NCBI GenBank assembly: GCA_002359735.1
Contig: DENS01000017.1
Location: forward strand, 1-63,834
DNA from: Micavibrio sp. UBA2638
Lineage (GTDB): Bacteria; Pseudomonadota; Alphaproteobacteria; Micavibrionales; Micavibrionaceae
Direction of reading: 5' to 3'
DNA: 63,834 nucleotides
Below the pieces are notes generated by a model. It searched no databases. It was not told where the DNA came from and saw only the letters and a list, made by a program, of their open reading frames with translations. Each line of letters begins with the position of its first letter. Positions within the stretch are counted from its first letter, which is position 1. Below are positions 33,381-41,170 of the stretch, in pieces. The position numbers and the translations under genes were made by a program.

Positions 33381-33959
33381 ATGGCATACGATCTTACCAC
33401 GACAAAAATATTAATTGTTGACGATATGGCGCCGATGTTGACGCTTTGTAAATCAATCCTCAGCATTTTTGGTTTTAAGAATGTCTATCTGGCGCATAAT
33501 GGTGAAGAAGCCTTGGAAATGACCATTCGTCATGACCCGGATTTGATTATCACAGACTGGATGATGGCACCGATGGACGGATTACAATTCACCAAGGAGG
33601 TCCGCAAGAACCCGCTCTGCCCCAATCCGTACGTACCGATCATTATGATGACAGGTTTTAGTTCAAAGTTACGGGTGGAGGCCGCGCGCGACTGTGGAAT
33701 AACTGAATTTTTAGTAAAGCCTTTTACCTCGCGGGATTTATATAACCGTATCGTCCAAATAATTGAACGGCCGCGGCAGTTTGTGGACGCCAGTGACTTT
33801 TTCGGGCCGGACCGCCGCCGCCGAGTTATCAAAGATTATCAGGGCCCGCAACGCAGAGATGATGACGACAGCAAACAAGAGGCCACAAAAGAACAGAAAT
33901 CTGCCAGTGATATTTTAAAAAAGCTCCGTGATGAAGCGCAGAATTTATCGAAAAAATAA
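33381..33959 (+). CDS. CheY-like response regulator with C-terminal extension
   Basis: A 192-residue protein. Receiver domain (1-125): acidic pocket D14-D15, phospho-acceptor D59 in LIITDWMMAPMDG, MMTGF Thr and LVKPF Lys. The extension contains FFGPDRRRRVIKDYQGPQRRDDDD and a charged helix, a tail I recall from alphaproteobacterial single-domain regulators. There is no DNA-binding domain. No ribosome site precedes the ATG; a CATAAT sits 6 nt upstream, so translation may be leaderless. The next gene follows within 8 bp. Confidence 0.88.
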   Translation: MAYDLTTTKILIVDDMAPMLTLCKSILSIFGFKNVYLAHNGEEALEMTIRHDPDLIITDWMMAPMDGLQFTKEVRKNPLCPNPYVPIIMMTGFSSKLRVEAARDCGITEFLVKPFTSRDLYNRIVQIIERPRQFVDASDFFGPDRRRRVIKDYQGPQRRDDDDSKQEATKEQKSASDILKKLRDEAQNLSKK

Positions 33960-33967
33960 CCAGTAAT

Positions 33968-34465
33968 ATGATTGATCACAATAAAAAACCACGATTTATA
34001 AAACCGCCGAACAAACTGAAAATGAAAGTGGGAACAGGCGGTATAGAGGAACGCTTGCTGGATGACGCGCAAACCTATATCCAGCAAACCAAGATTGATT
34101 TCAAACCCATTGCCGAAAACCTGTTAAAAGACGTGATGAACGCGCTTCAGGCCGCGCGTAATGCCAAACAAGAGCACGAGAAAAAAGTGGCGGCAGATAA
34201 TCTGGCCGGGGCCATCATGCAATTAAAGGCCAATGGCGGCATGTTCAACTATCAATTAATCAGCGAAATAGCCGCGCTGGCGCTACATTTTCTTGAAAAT
34301 TCAAAAATCAACCCGGACGCATTGCAGGTCATCGATGTGCATGCCAAAACCATTCATATTATTCTGCATCACAACCTGAAAGGCGATGGGGGCAAGGAAG
34401 GGTATGCCCTGGTCAAAGAACTGGAAAAGGCTTGCGAACGCTACTTCAGCAAGCACAAGGAATAA
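33968..34465 (+). CDS. Hypothetical helical partner of response regulator
   Basis: A 165-residue, mostly helical protein encoded 8 bp after the receiver gene, so almost surely co-transcribed. The helical bundle (RLLDDAQTYIQQTKIDFKPIAENLLKDVMNALQAARNA ... MFNYQLISEIAALALHFLENSK ... VIDVHAKTIHIILHHNLKGDGG) recalls histidine-phosphotransfer or output partners, but no conserved HxxKG phospho-His motif can be pointed to. Function unknown; a regulator-effector pair is inferred from context. Confidence 0.7.
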   Translation: MIDHNKKPRFIKPPNKLKMKVGTGGIEERLLDDAQTYIQQTKIDFKPIAENLLKDVMNALQAARNAKQEHEKKVAADNLAGAIMQLKANGGMFNYQLISEIAALALHFLENSKINPDALQVIDVHAKTIHIILHHNLKGDGGKEGYALVKELEKACERYFSKHKE

Positions 34466-34539
34466 AGCACACCACCCTTTTACCTATATTCGCCTATCTA
34501 TGTTCGCCCTATTCCCCCGCGCCCATAACGTAGCTTACC

Positions 34540-34569
34540 TTGATATTCACGAGCATGTTATGATATACT
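34540..34569 (+). promoter_or_regulatory. Sigma-70-like promoter of the yjfB-like gene
   Basis: TTGATA (34540-34545), an 18-nt spacer and TATACT (34564-34569) preceded by TG (TGATATACT, extended -10). The start is predicted near 34576, followed by AGGAGAG at 34581-34587 and the ATG at 34593. Confidence 0.6.
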
Positions 34570-34592
34570 GAAAGGATACTAGGAGAGTATAA

Positions 34593-34766
34593 ATGGAAAT
34601 ATCAAGTGGTGTGGCCGCCCAACGGGCCCTCTTTAGACAGGAAGTTACGCTAAACGTTATAAAACAGGCCTCGCAACAGCAACAGGCCGTTGTCTCCCTG
34701 ATAGATCAAGCCGTACAGAATGTAGCCGCCAGTTCGCGCGGTCAGGTGGTAAATACATCCGCGTAA
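34593..34766 (+). CDS. YjfB-like putative motility-associated small protein
   Basis: A 57-residue protein beginning MEISSGVAAQRALFRQ and continuing VTLNVIKQASQQQQAVVSLIDQAV to a RGQVVNTSA end. This matches the YjfB putative motility protein family as found in Rhodospirillales-type bacteria, where length and ending are similar. It has its own promoter, a strong AGGAGAG ribosome site and a terminator, so it is a self-contained transcription unit. Role unproven; the name reflects association with flagellar regulons. Confidence 0.8.
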   Translation: MEISSGVAAQRALFRQEVTLNVIKQASQQQQAVVSLIDQAVQNVAASSRGQVVNTSA

Positions 34767-34819
34767 AGCGTACCTGTGCGCCATACGCCGCCTTATGCGA
34801 TGACGTAGCTGATAGAACG

Positions 34820-34849
34820 AACGCGCCCCAAATGACAGGCGCGTTTTTT
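34820..34849 (+). terminator. Rho-independent terminator
   Basis: Perfect 8-bp stem AACGCGCC (34820-34827) / GGCGCGTT (34838-34845) with a 10-nt loop and a T-run to 34849, ending the yjfB-like transcript just before the hemA 3' end. Confidence 0.85.
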
Positions 34850-34871
34850 ATTGCATGAAAATCAAAAAAAC

Positions 34872-36104
34872 TTAGGCCACCGCGCGAATAAGTGCGTGAT
34901 GCGTCTCCCACAGATGCTGAAGAATATCAGCCATTGTATTAATGTCTTGCTCACTATGGGCCGCCGTTGCAGTCAGGCGCAACCTCTCTGTGCCTTTCGG
35001 TACGGTTGGATAATTAATCGGCTGAACATAAATATTATGCTCCATCATTAAAAGCTCACTAATCTCCCGGCAACAATTCGGCTCGCCTACGACCAGGGGA
35101 ACAATATGGCTTTCTCCACGTAAGTACGGCAAATCCGCAACCTCAAGACGATCTTTAAACAATTTAACATTGCGGCGCATACGGCTGCGTTCAATATCAG
35201 ATATTTTCAAATGCTCAACCGCGGCATGCGCAGCGGCCAAAACTGCCGGGGGCAAGCTGGTTGTAAAGATAAAGCTGGATGCAAAACTGCGCACAGCATC
35301 AACCAAAGCCATAGGCCCCGTGATAAAACCGCCCATACAGCCGTAGGCCTTACCAAATGTGCCTTCGATAATATCAATGCGGTGCATCAGGCCGCGTTCT
35401 TCGGCGACGCCGCCGCCGCGCGGGCCGTAAATCCCCACGCCATGCACCTCATCAAGGTACGTCAGGGCATTATACTGATCGGCCAGATCACAGATTTCCT
35501 TTATCGGGGCAATGTCGCCATCCATGGAATAAACCGATTCAAAGGCAATAATTTTAGGGCGGTCAATATCAACAGTGCGCAAAAGCTCTTCCAAATGCTC
35601 CAGATCATTATGGCGGAAAATCTTTTTCTCCGCGCCGGAATCGCGCATACCATGGATCATGGAGGCGTGATTCAGGGCATCAGAAAAAATCACGCAATTC
35701 GGAAGTAATTTCCCCAAAGTCCCCAATGCCCCTTCATTGGCAACATAGCCAGATGAAAAAACCAGACCGGCCTCTTTCTGATGCAAATCGGCCAGAGAGT
35801 CTTCCAATTGAACATGATAACGGGTCGTACCAGAGATATTACGCGTCCCCCCCGCCCCGGCACCGGAATTATCAAGGGCTTCATGCGCGGCCTTGCGAAC
35901 AACCGGATGCTGGCCCATACCAAGGTAGTCATTGGAACACCAGATGGTGACCTCGCGCTCCGCGCCGTTATCAGGACGATATATCGCCTTTGGGAAACGC
36001 CCCGCGATACGCTCCAGATTGGCGAAACGGCGATAGCGCCCTTCCTTGCGGATCCCATCTAATTTGTCTTCAAAATGTGCGATATAATCAAATTCTTTGG
36101 CCAC
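34872..36104 (-). CDS. hemA: 5-aminolevulinate synthase
   Basis: PLP enzyme condensing glycine and succinyl-CoA to 5-aminolevulinate (C4 pathway), the rate-limiting step of haem synthesis in alphaproteobacteria. The 410-residue protein has WCSNDYLGMGQHP, GAGAGGTRNISGT, YLDEVHGVGIYGPRGGG and the PLP-lysine segment EGTFGKAYGCMGG (near residue 250). The start codon is GTG at 36104, with AGGGG about 10 nt upstream. The 5' region carries an FNR/FixK box, a TATAAT -10 and a Fur-box-like site, described separately, implying oxygen and iron control. Confidence 0.97.
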   Translation of the reverse strand: MAKEFDYIAHFEDKLDGIRKEGRYRRFANLERIAGRFPKAIYRPDNGAEREVTIWCSNDYLGMGQHPVVRKAAHEALDNSGAGAGGTRNISGTTRYHVQLEDSLADLHQKEAGLVFSSGYVANEGALGTLGKLLPNCVIFSDALNHASMIHGMRDSGAEKKIFRHNDLEHLEELLRTVDIDRPKIIAFESVYSMDGDIAPIKEICDLADQYNALTYLDEVHGVGIYGPRGGGVAEERGLMHRIDIIEGTFGKAYGCMGGFITGPMALVDAVRSFASSFIFTTSLPPAVLAAAHAAVEHLKISDIERSRMRRNVKLFKDRLEVADLPYLRGESHIVPLVVGEPNCCREISELLMMEHNIYVQPINYPTVPKGTERLRLTATAAHSEQDINTMADILQHLWETHHALIRAVA

Positions 36105-36144
36105 GGCTTTTACCCCTGAAATTCTTTTATAAAGTGTTTATTAT

Positions 36145-36150
36145 ATTATA
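36145..36150 (-). promoter_or_regulatory. -10 element of hemA
   Basis: Consensus TATAAT on the minus strand. It places transcription start at 36138, about 34 nt upstream of the GTG. No -35 is needed if the FNR-type box at 36172-36187 recruits an activator. Confidence 0.65.
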
Positions 36151-36171
36151 GATGACTTTACAAATGTTTAC

Positions 36172-36187
36172 TTTGATAAAAATCAAA
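36172..36187 (-). promoter_or_regulatory. FNR/FixK box upstream of hemA
   Basis: TTTGATAAAAATCAAA is a perfect extended match to the FNR/FixK consensus TTGATnnnnATCAA. Its centre (36179.5) lies at -41.5 from the start predicted by the TATAAT, the class II activator position. hemA control by FnrL/FixK-type regulators is established in Rhodobacter and Bradyrhizobium. Confidence 0.75.
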
Positions 36188-36225
36188 TAAACAGGCAAAA
36201 AATAACGGGATGACTAGCATTGACT

Positions 36226-36244
36226 GAGAATGATTATCAATATC
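36226..36244. promoter_or_regulatory. Fur-box-like site upstream of hemA
   Basis: GAGAATGATTATCAATATC matches 17 of 19 positions of the classical Fur box GATAATGATTATCATTATC. It lies about 97 bp upstream of the predicted hemA start, between hemA and the tetR-like gene, both read leftward. It would link haem synthesis to iron if a Fur protein is present. Confidence 0.65.
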
Positions 36245-36302
36245 AAGTATTCGCAGCAGCCAAATCAAATAAAAGACCTAAATAATACTTGATTAGTACC
36301 AT

Positions 36303-36896
36303 TTAAATTCCAAAACTGGTCGCCAGATTTTCTGCGCGCGCCAATCCCTTATCCAGGGCGGCCATGGTCGGCGCCATATCAACGCTATCATCCCGTAACC
36401 AGACCCGCAGAACCTTAAGATACAAACCTGTCATGGCCGTCACACGAATGGCCCCGCGAATACCGCCAGTGTTCACCTGGACAGATTCCAGCATCCAACT
36501 GATAGACCGGCACAAATGCGGCATGGATATCACGGCCTGTTTGGGATCGCATTTGAAGGAAGACAAGATTGCACAAATGCCGTCACGCTGTTCATTCAGA
36601 ACCTCAAAACGATCCATAAAAATATCGAACAATGCGTCTCGCGGCGATAGATCCGGGTCAGGCGGGCTCATACGGCTTAGGGTTTCGCGATCAATTTTGC
36701 GGCCAAGCGCGGCCAGAACATCAAATTTATCTTCAAAATGCTGATACAGCTCGGCAAGGCCAATACCGGCCTGCTTTGCAATATCAAATAACGTCACGTC
36801 TTCCCAGCCTTGCGTAGCAGCCAGGTGCAAAGCGGCATTCACGGCAGCGTCTTTGACGTTATCCACCTTTTTATGAGGGTTTTTCGGCTCAGTCAT
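36303..36896 (-). CDS. TetR-family transcriptional regulator
   Basis: A 197-residue regulator. The N-terminal HTH spans about residues 15-60 (VNAALHLAATQGWEDVTLFDIAKQAGIGLAELYQHFEDKFDVLAAL). The ligand domain is of the COQ9-like alphaproteobacterial type (VTAMTGLYLKVLRVWLRDDSVDMAPTMAALDKGLARAE). It is divergent from the adenosine-kinase-like gene (100 bp gap), a plausible target, and lies upstream of hemA on the same strand. Confidence 0.88.
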   Translation of the reverse strand: MTEPKNPHKKVDNVKDAAVNAALHLAATQGWEDVTLFDIAKQAGIGLAELYQHFEDKFDVLAALGRKIDRETLSRMSPPDPDLSPRDALFDIFMDRFEVLNEQRDGICAILSSFKCDPKQAVISMPHLCRSISWMLESVQVNTGGIRGAIRVTAMTGLYLKVLRVWLRDDSVDMAPTMAALDKGLARAENLATSFGI

Positions 36897-36996
36897 TCAC
36901 AAATTCCTTGATCTTGTCTTGTTTTTCGCTGGGTTTTGTATAGAGATAATACGGATAAGCAAACGAATCAAATAGATAAAGTAAAAGGATTAATCT

Positions 36997-38004
36997 ATGT
37001 CAGAACCCACCCTTGGCGTCGTCGCCGTCGGAAATGCCTTGCTGGATGTATTATCAAACGCCAGTGAAGAATTCATTGCAGAACAACATGCACAATTCGG
37101 CATGGAGAAAGGCTCCATGACCCTTATTGATGAAAAACGTGCCGTTGATCTTTATGCCATGATGGACGCCGGGATTGAAACCTCTGGCGGTTCAGCGGCC
37201 AACACAATGGCCGGTTTCGCCTCTTGCGGTGGAAAGGGCGGCTTTATCGGCAAAATCGCCGATGATCAGCTGGGGAAAATCTTTGCCCATGACATCAAAA
37301 CATTGGGACTGACTTTTGAAACCACACCATTGGCCGTTGGCGCGCCAACCGGCCGCTGTCTGGTTCTGATCACACCAGACGCACAGCGCACGATGAACAC
37401 ATTTCTGGGCGCCAGCGTCGAACTGTCCCCTAATGACATTGACGAAGACCTGATTGCGCAAGCCAAAATCACTTATCTTGAGGGCTATCTTTTTGACAAA
37501 GAACAAGCCAAATCCGCCTTTATTGCGGCCGCAGAAGCGGCCCATGCAAACGGCCACCGGGTTGCCTTGACATTGTCTGACCCATTCTGCGTTGACCGCC
37601 ACCGCAGCGATTTCCTGCGCCTGGTTGAAAATCATGTCGATATCTTGTTCGCCAACGAAGACGAAATCAAATCACTGTTCATGCAGGAGAACTTTGATGA
37701 TGCCGTCAGCGCCGTCAGCAAAAACGTTGAAGTTGCAGCCATTACACGCAGCGAAAAAGGGGCCGTAATCATTGCCGGTGACCAGCGTATCACAGTCAAG
37801 GCCGAACCGGTCGAGACCGTTGTCGACACCACCGGCGCCGGCGACCAGTTCGCGGCGGGTTTCCTTTACGGGTACACCGAAGGCGAAGACCTGGCCACAT
37901 GCGGGCGTTATGGCGCCATTGCCGCCGCCGAAGTAATCTCTCACGTTGGGCCGCGCCCATTGGTGCGTTTGGCCGACCTATTAAAGGAAAAGAAAGCGGC
38001 CTGA
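36997..38004 (+). CDS. PfkB-family kinase, adenosine kinase-like
   Basis: A 335-residue ribokinase-fold enzyme. N-terminal GNALLDVLSNASEEFI, substrate-site SGGSAANTMAGFASCGGKGGFIGKI and the catalytic anion-hole motif DTTGAGDQFAAGFLYG (near 276-290) are those of adenosine kinases of alphaproteobacteria. It phosphorylates a nucleoside or sugar; adenosine is the best guess. AAAGGA lies before the ATG. It ends at a rho-independent terminator at 38079. Confidence 0.9.
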   Translation: MSEPTLGVVAVGNALLDVLSNASEEFIAEQHAQFGMEKGSMTLIDEKRAVDLYAMMDAGIETSGGSAANTMAGFASCGGKGGFIGKIADDQLGKIFAHDIKTLGLTFETTPLAVGAPTGRCLVLITPDAQRTMNTFLGASVELSPNDIDEDLIAQAKITYLEGYLFDKEQAKSAFIAAAEAAHANGHRVALTLSDPFCVDRHRSDFLRLVENHVDILFANEDEIKSLFMQENFDDAVSAVSKNVEVAAITRSEKGAVIIAGDQRITVKAEPVETVVDTTGAGDQFAAGFLYGYTEGEDLATCGRYGAIAAAEVISHVGPRPLVRLADLLKEKKAA

Positions 38005-38078
38005 CCGCTCGCGCCCGCACCCCTTAACCCACCAGGGAATGAAAATTAAGGGCTAAGGCATAACTTAAAAAACAATAC

Positions 38079-38113
38079 AAAGGCTGGTGCCTATCCGCGC
38101 CAGCCTTTTGCTT
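38079..38113 (+). terminator. Rho-independent terminator overlapping macro gene 3' end
   Basis: Stem AAAGGCTGG (38079-38087) / CCAGCCTTT (38100-38108) with a 12-nt loop, then a T-rich run. The right arm encodes the last codons of the convergent macro-domain gene. Confidence 0.75.
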
Positions 38114-38663
38114 TTAGCTTGGCCGCGTAAGAATCGAACGTTGCCTGATCCGGGCAAACGATACGGACTTCATCGAACCGGTCATCCATGCGGTCCAATA
38201 TGCCCTGAATCAACAAGCGCGCAGCGCGCCCTTTGCCATAGCCTTTATGCCCCGCCGCCAATGGTGGAAACGCAACAGAGCGCAGCAACATACATTTGGC
38301 AAGCACAACCACTTTTCGTACGCACATCACCAGATGCTTATCCTCGCGTTCAAAGTCAGATTTCCAGTTCGGCCGGACAGATAAAATAATATTGCGGCAA
38401 GGCAATCCAAAATTCGGGAGCGCATAAACATCGCCTGCCTTGGGCTGGTACATGTTTTCAAGAATAAAATCATCCAGCTCCGCCCCCGCTTTTTTCATCA
38501 ACGCCTGATTAATACGCCCAGATATTTCCAATGACTGCGGAATCAGGGACACAATCGCATCCGTATCCTGGGCGGTGATATCCCCAAGCACCAATTTGAT
38601 TTTATTAATATTTGCGTTGGAGCTTGCGCCAAGCTCTGTTATCACTATATCCATGTTCGCCAT
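38091..38663 (-). CDS. Macro-domain protein
   Basis: A 190-residue protein with a macro domain: IKLVLGDITAQDTDAIVSLIPQSL, then AGAELDDFILENMYQPKAGDVYALPNFGLPCRNIILSVRP and SVAFPPLAAGHKGYGKGRAARLLIQGI, then a C-terminal DEVRIVCPDQATFDSYAAKL. Macro domains bind or hydrolyse ADP-ribose derivatives; the usual Asn in the first loop is replaced here (SLIPQS), so hydrolase activity is uncertain. Its ATG shares a CATG with the divergent peptide-binding gene. Confidence 0.85.
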   Translation of the reverse strand: MANMDIVITELGASSNANINKIKLVLGDITAQDTDAIVSLIPQSLEISGRINQALMKKAGAELDDFILENMYQPKAGDVYALPNFGLPCRNIILSVRPNWKSDFEREDKHLVMCVRKVVVLAKCMLLRSVAFPPLAAGHKGYGKGRAARLLIQGILDRMDDRFDEVRIVCPDQATFDSYAAKLKAKGWRG

Positions 38664-40491
38664 GTTTAGATTTTATATTGTTATTACCGCTCTCTTCATT
38701 GCATCGTCGGCCTGGGCGCAGGATGTAATGAAGGATACATCACCATTATCTAATGATAAGGTTAATATAGTCCATAAGAAATTCGGAATTGCCATGCACG
38801 GCACGCCGAAATATGACGAAAACGATACGCATATTGATTACGCCAACCCCGAAGCCCCGAAAGGCGGCCACATTACGCATGCGGCGATTGGCACATTCGA
38901 CACGCTCAACCCCTACTCCATTCGTGGCAAGGCCGCCCAAGGGTTGAATTTGGTGTATGACCGCCTGATGGCGCGGGTCTGGGACGAACCTTTTACGATG
39001 TATCCCCTGATCGCACAATCTTATGAAATGCCAGAGGACCGTTCTGAAATTACATTCCACCTCAATCCCAAGGCCCGGTTTCACGATGGCACCCGCATTA
39101 CCGCTGATGATGTTTTATTTTCCTTCCAGACCTTAAAAACCGAAGGCCGCCCCAACATGCGCAGCGTCTACCGCCTGGTTGCAACCGCCGAAAAAACGGG
39201 CAATAACGGGGTCCGTTTTGTTTTTAAGGACGGGTATGATGAAGAAACAGCGCTTATTATTGCGATGATGCCCGTATTATCGAAAGACTGGTGGGCGGGA
39301 AGAACATTTGACGCGACAACATTGGACATCCCCAATTTGAATGGCCCTTATACGGTTGAATCTTTCGATACCGGGCGTAGCATTACCTATAAGCGCGTGG
39401 AGGATTACTGGGCGAAAGACTTATTGCCGAATGTGGGGCATTACAATTTCGATCGCGTTACCTATGATTATTACCGCGACGACACCATTGCATTCGAGGC
39501 CTTTAAGGCCGGCGAAACCGATATCCGGCGGGAAACCGATATTGCGAAATGGGCCGGGGCCTATGACTTTCCCGCGCTTGGTTCCGGCGAGGTCATCAAA
39601 GAGGCCATTCCCCACCAACGCCCGGAGAAAGCAAAGGGCCTGATTTTTAATACGCGCCGCGCGCCGTTCAATGACCCGAAGATACGCGAGGCCTTAAGCC
39701 TGTTATTTGATTTTGACTGGGCCAACAAAAATTTATTCTATGGCGAATACAAGCGAATCAAGAGCTTTTATCCCAATTCTGAGCTGGCCGCCACTGGCCA
39801 CCCCAACGATTTGGAGTTAAGCATATTAGAACCATACCGTGAAGAAATTCCAGCAGCCGTTTTTGGCCCGGCTTTTGAACCCGCCAATGCCAGCAGCCAA
39901 CAGGAATTGAGAACCAATATGCGCCGAGCCAGCGCCTTGCTGAAAGAATCCGGCTGGAGCGTCATTGATGGCAAACAGATGAAGGACGGACAGCCCCTAG
40001 CCTTTGAGATACTATTAAGCGCGCCTGAAGATGAGAAACTCGCGCTGCATTTCAAACGGTCATTGGATAAGCTGGGCATTAACGTCAACATCCGCGTTCT
40101 GGATGCCGCCGCCTATCGCGGGCGCATGAATAATTACGATTTTGATATGACGCTCTATTACTGGTTATCATCCCTGTCTCCGGGAACGGAACAAATTCTG
40201 TATTACGGATGCCAGGCCGCAAACGAACCGGCCAGATGGAATTTCCCGGGAATTTGCAACCCCGCCATTGATGCTATCGCCGCGGCCGTGGCGCAAACAA
40301 AATCACGCGAATCACTTGTTGCCCATATTCGCGCATTAGACCGTATTTTAATGTGGGAACGCTACATGATCCCACTTTATTACAGTGGCAGCGATTATTT
40401 TTCTTATAAAAATAATGTCAAACACCCAGAAAACACGCCAATTTACGGCGCTGTACTTGAAACATGGTGGATGGATCAAGAGGGTGAATGA
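38662..40491 (+). CDS. Extracellular peptide-binding protein of ABC transporter (family 5)
   Basis: A 609-residue periplasmic binding protein with signal peptide (FRFYIVITALFIASSAWAQ). The SBP_bac_5 pattern is clear: NPEAPKGGHITHAAIGTFDTLNPYS, PEDRSEITFHLNPKARFHDGTRITADDVLFSFQTLK and GLIFNTRRAPFNDPKIREALSLLFDFDW, closest to YejA-type oligopeptide or microcin-uptake proteins. No permease or ATPase genes are adjacent, so the transporter is encoded elsewhere. The start at 38662 overlaps the macro gene start and has no ribosome site. Confidence 0.92.
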   Translation: MFRFYIVITALFIASSAWAQDVMKDTSPLSNDKVNIVHKKFGIAMHGTPKYDENDTHIDYANPEAPKGGHITHAAIGTFDTLNPYSIRGKAAQGLNLVYDRLMARVWDEPFTMYPLIAQSYEMPEDRSEITFHLNPKARFHDGTRITADDVLFSFQTLKTEGRPNMRSVYRLVATAEKTGNNGVRFVFKDGYDEETALIIAMMPVLSKDWWAGRTFDATTLDIPNLNGPYTVESFDTGRSITYKRVEDYWAKDLLPNVGHYNFDRVTYDYYRDDTIAFEAFKAGETDIRRETDIAKWAGAYDFPALGSGEVIKEAIPHQRPEKAKGLIFNTRRAPFNDPKIREALSLLFDFDWANKNLFYGEYKRIKSFYPNSELAATGHPNDLELSILEPYREEIPAAVFGPAFEPANASSQQELRTNMRRASALLKESGWSVIDGKQMKDGQPLAFEILLSAPEDEKLALHFKRSLDKLGINVNIRVLDAAAYRGRMNNYDFDMTLYYWLSSLSPGTEQILYYGCQAANEPARWNFPGICNPAIDAIAAAVAQTKSRESLVAHIRALDRILMWERYMIPLYYSGSDYFSYKNNVKHPENTPIYGAVLETWWMDQEGE

Positions 40492-40570
40492 AATGAGCAT
40501 TGAGCTTGCGGCCAGCTCTTGCTATTCTTCCTGACAGGATATGTTTACTTTAGAGAAGAATTATTACGAT

Positions 40571-41107
40571 ATGAGATTTTCATTTTTAATCAGTGGATTG
40601 GCTGCCGCCTTAACCCTTAGCGCCTGTACCGGGGCAAACACACAGCAAATTGTCAACAAAGGGCAATACTGGCAACGCGCCAGCGTATCGGATGCAGCCT
40701 ATATGCAAGGTCCAAAAGCGCAACAAATGTTAAACAATGACATCGCCACCTGCGTCACGGAATTGCGTGAGCTGGAGCGTTTGGGGCAACTGCGTGATGC
40801 CATACCGGCCAATCCCCGCGATGGCCGCGTTTTGTCATCGGACGAAATGGCGCTACAGTCTTTTGAAACGCCGGAGCGAACAAAATACCTGCTTTCCGAA
40901 CACGGAAATTACCATGACTTTGAAACCTGCATGATTGCAAAAGGCTGGGAACGTGTGAAATACGTACCATTCGCCGTGGCCCACGAATCCCGCAAAAATT
41001 ACATGAAAAACCATGTCGATTATGAATACAAACCGCCGGAAACAGATTACCATCACGGCGAAACGCAAACCCAAAAAGACGGGGTTTACAGCGATTTGAA
41101 TGAATAA
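40571..41107 (+). CDS. Putative lipoprotein
   Basis: A 178-residue protein from the ATG at 40571, with lipoprotein signal FSFLISGLAAALTLSAC (lipobox LSAC). The mature part has two Cys (ATCVTELREL and FETCMIAKGWERVKYVPF), a pattern reminiscent of small envelope proteins with a GWxxV end, but no named family. Downstream of the peptide-binding gene by 79 bp and ended by a strong terminator. Confidence 0.75.
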   Translation: MRFSFLISGLAAALTLSACTGANTQQIVNKGQYWQRASVSDAAYMQGPKAQQMLNNDIATCVTELRELERLGQLRDAIPANPRDGRVLSSDEMALQSFETPERTKYLLSEHGNYHDFETCMIAKGWERVKYVPFAVAHESRKNYMKNHVDYEYKPPETDYHHGETQTQKDGVYSDLNE

Positions 41108-41136
41108 GTTTTAAAGAACACGTAAACCAAACTTAT

Positions 41137-41170
41137 AAAAAGCTCATAGAATGTCTATGAGCTTTTTTTT
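41137..41170. terminator. Bidirectional terminator overlapping a stop codon
   Basis: A perfect 14-bp stem AAAAAGCTCATAGA (41137-41150) / TCTATGAGCTTTTT (41154-41167) with a 3-nt loop and a T-run to 41170. It ends the lipoprotein transcript. On the other strand it contains the last codons and TGA of the GT9 gene. Confidence 0.85.

Noticed and set aside
38125..38165. tRNA-like string (AAGAATCGAACGTT)
   Set aside because: Lies inside the macro-domain gene with no cloverleaf around it; no tRNA was found in the window.
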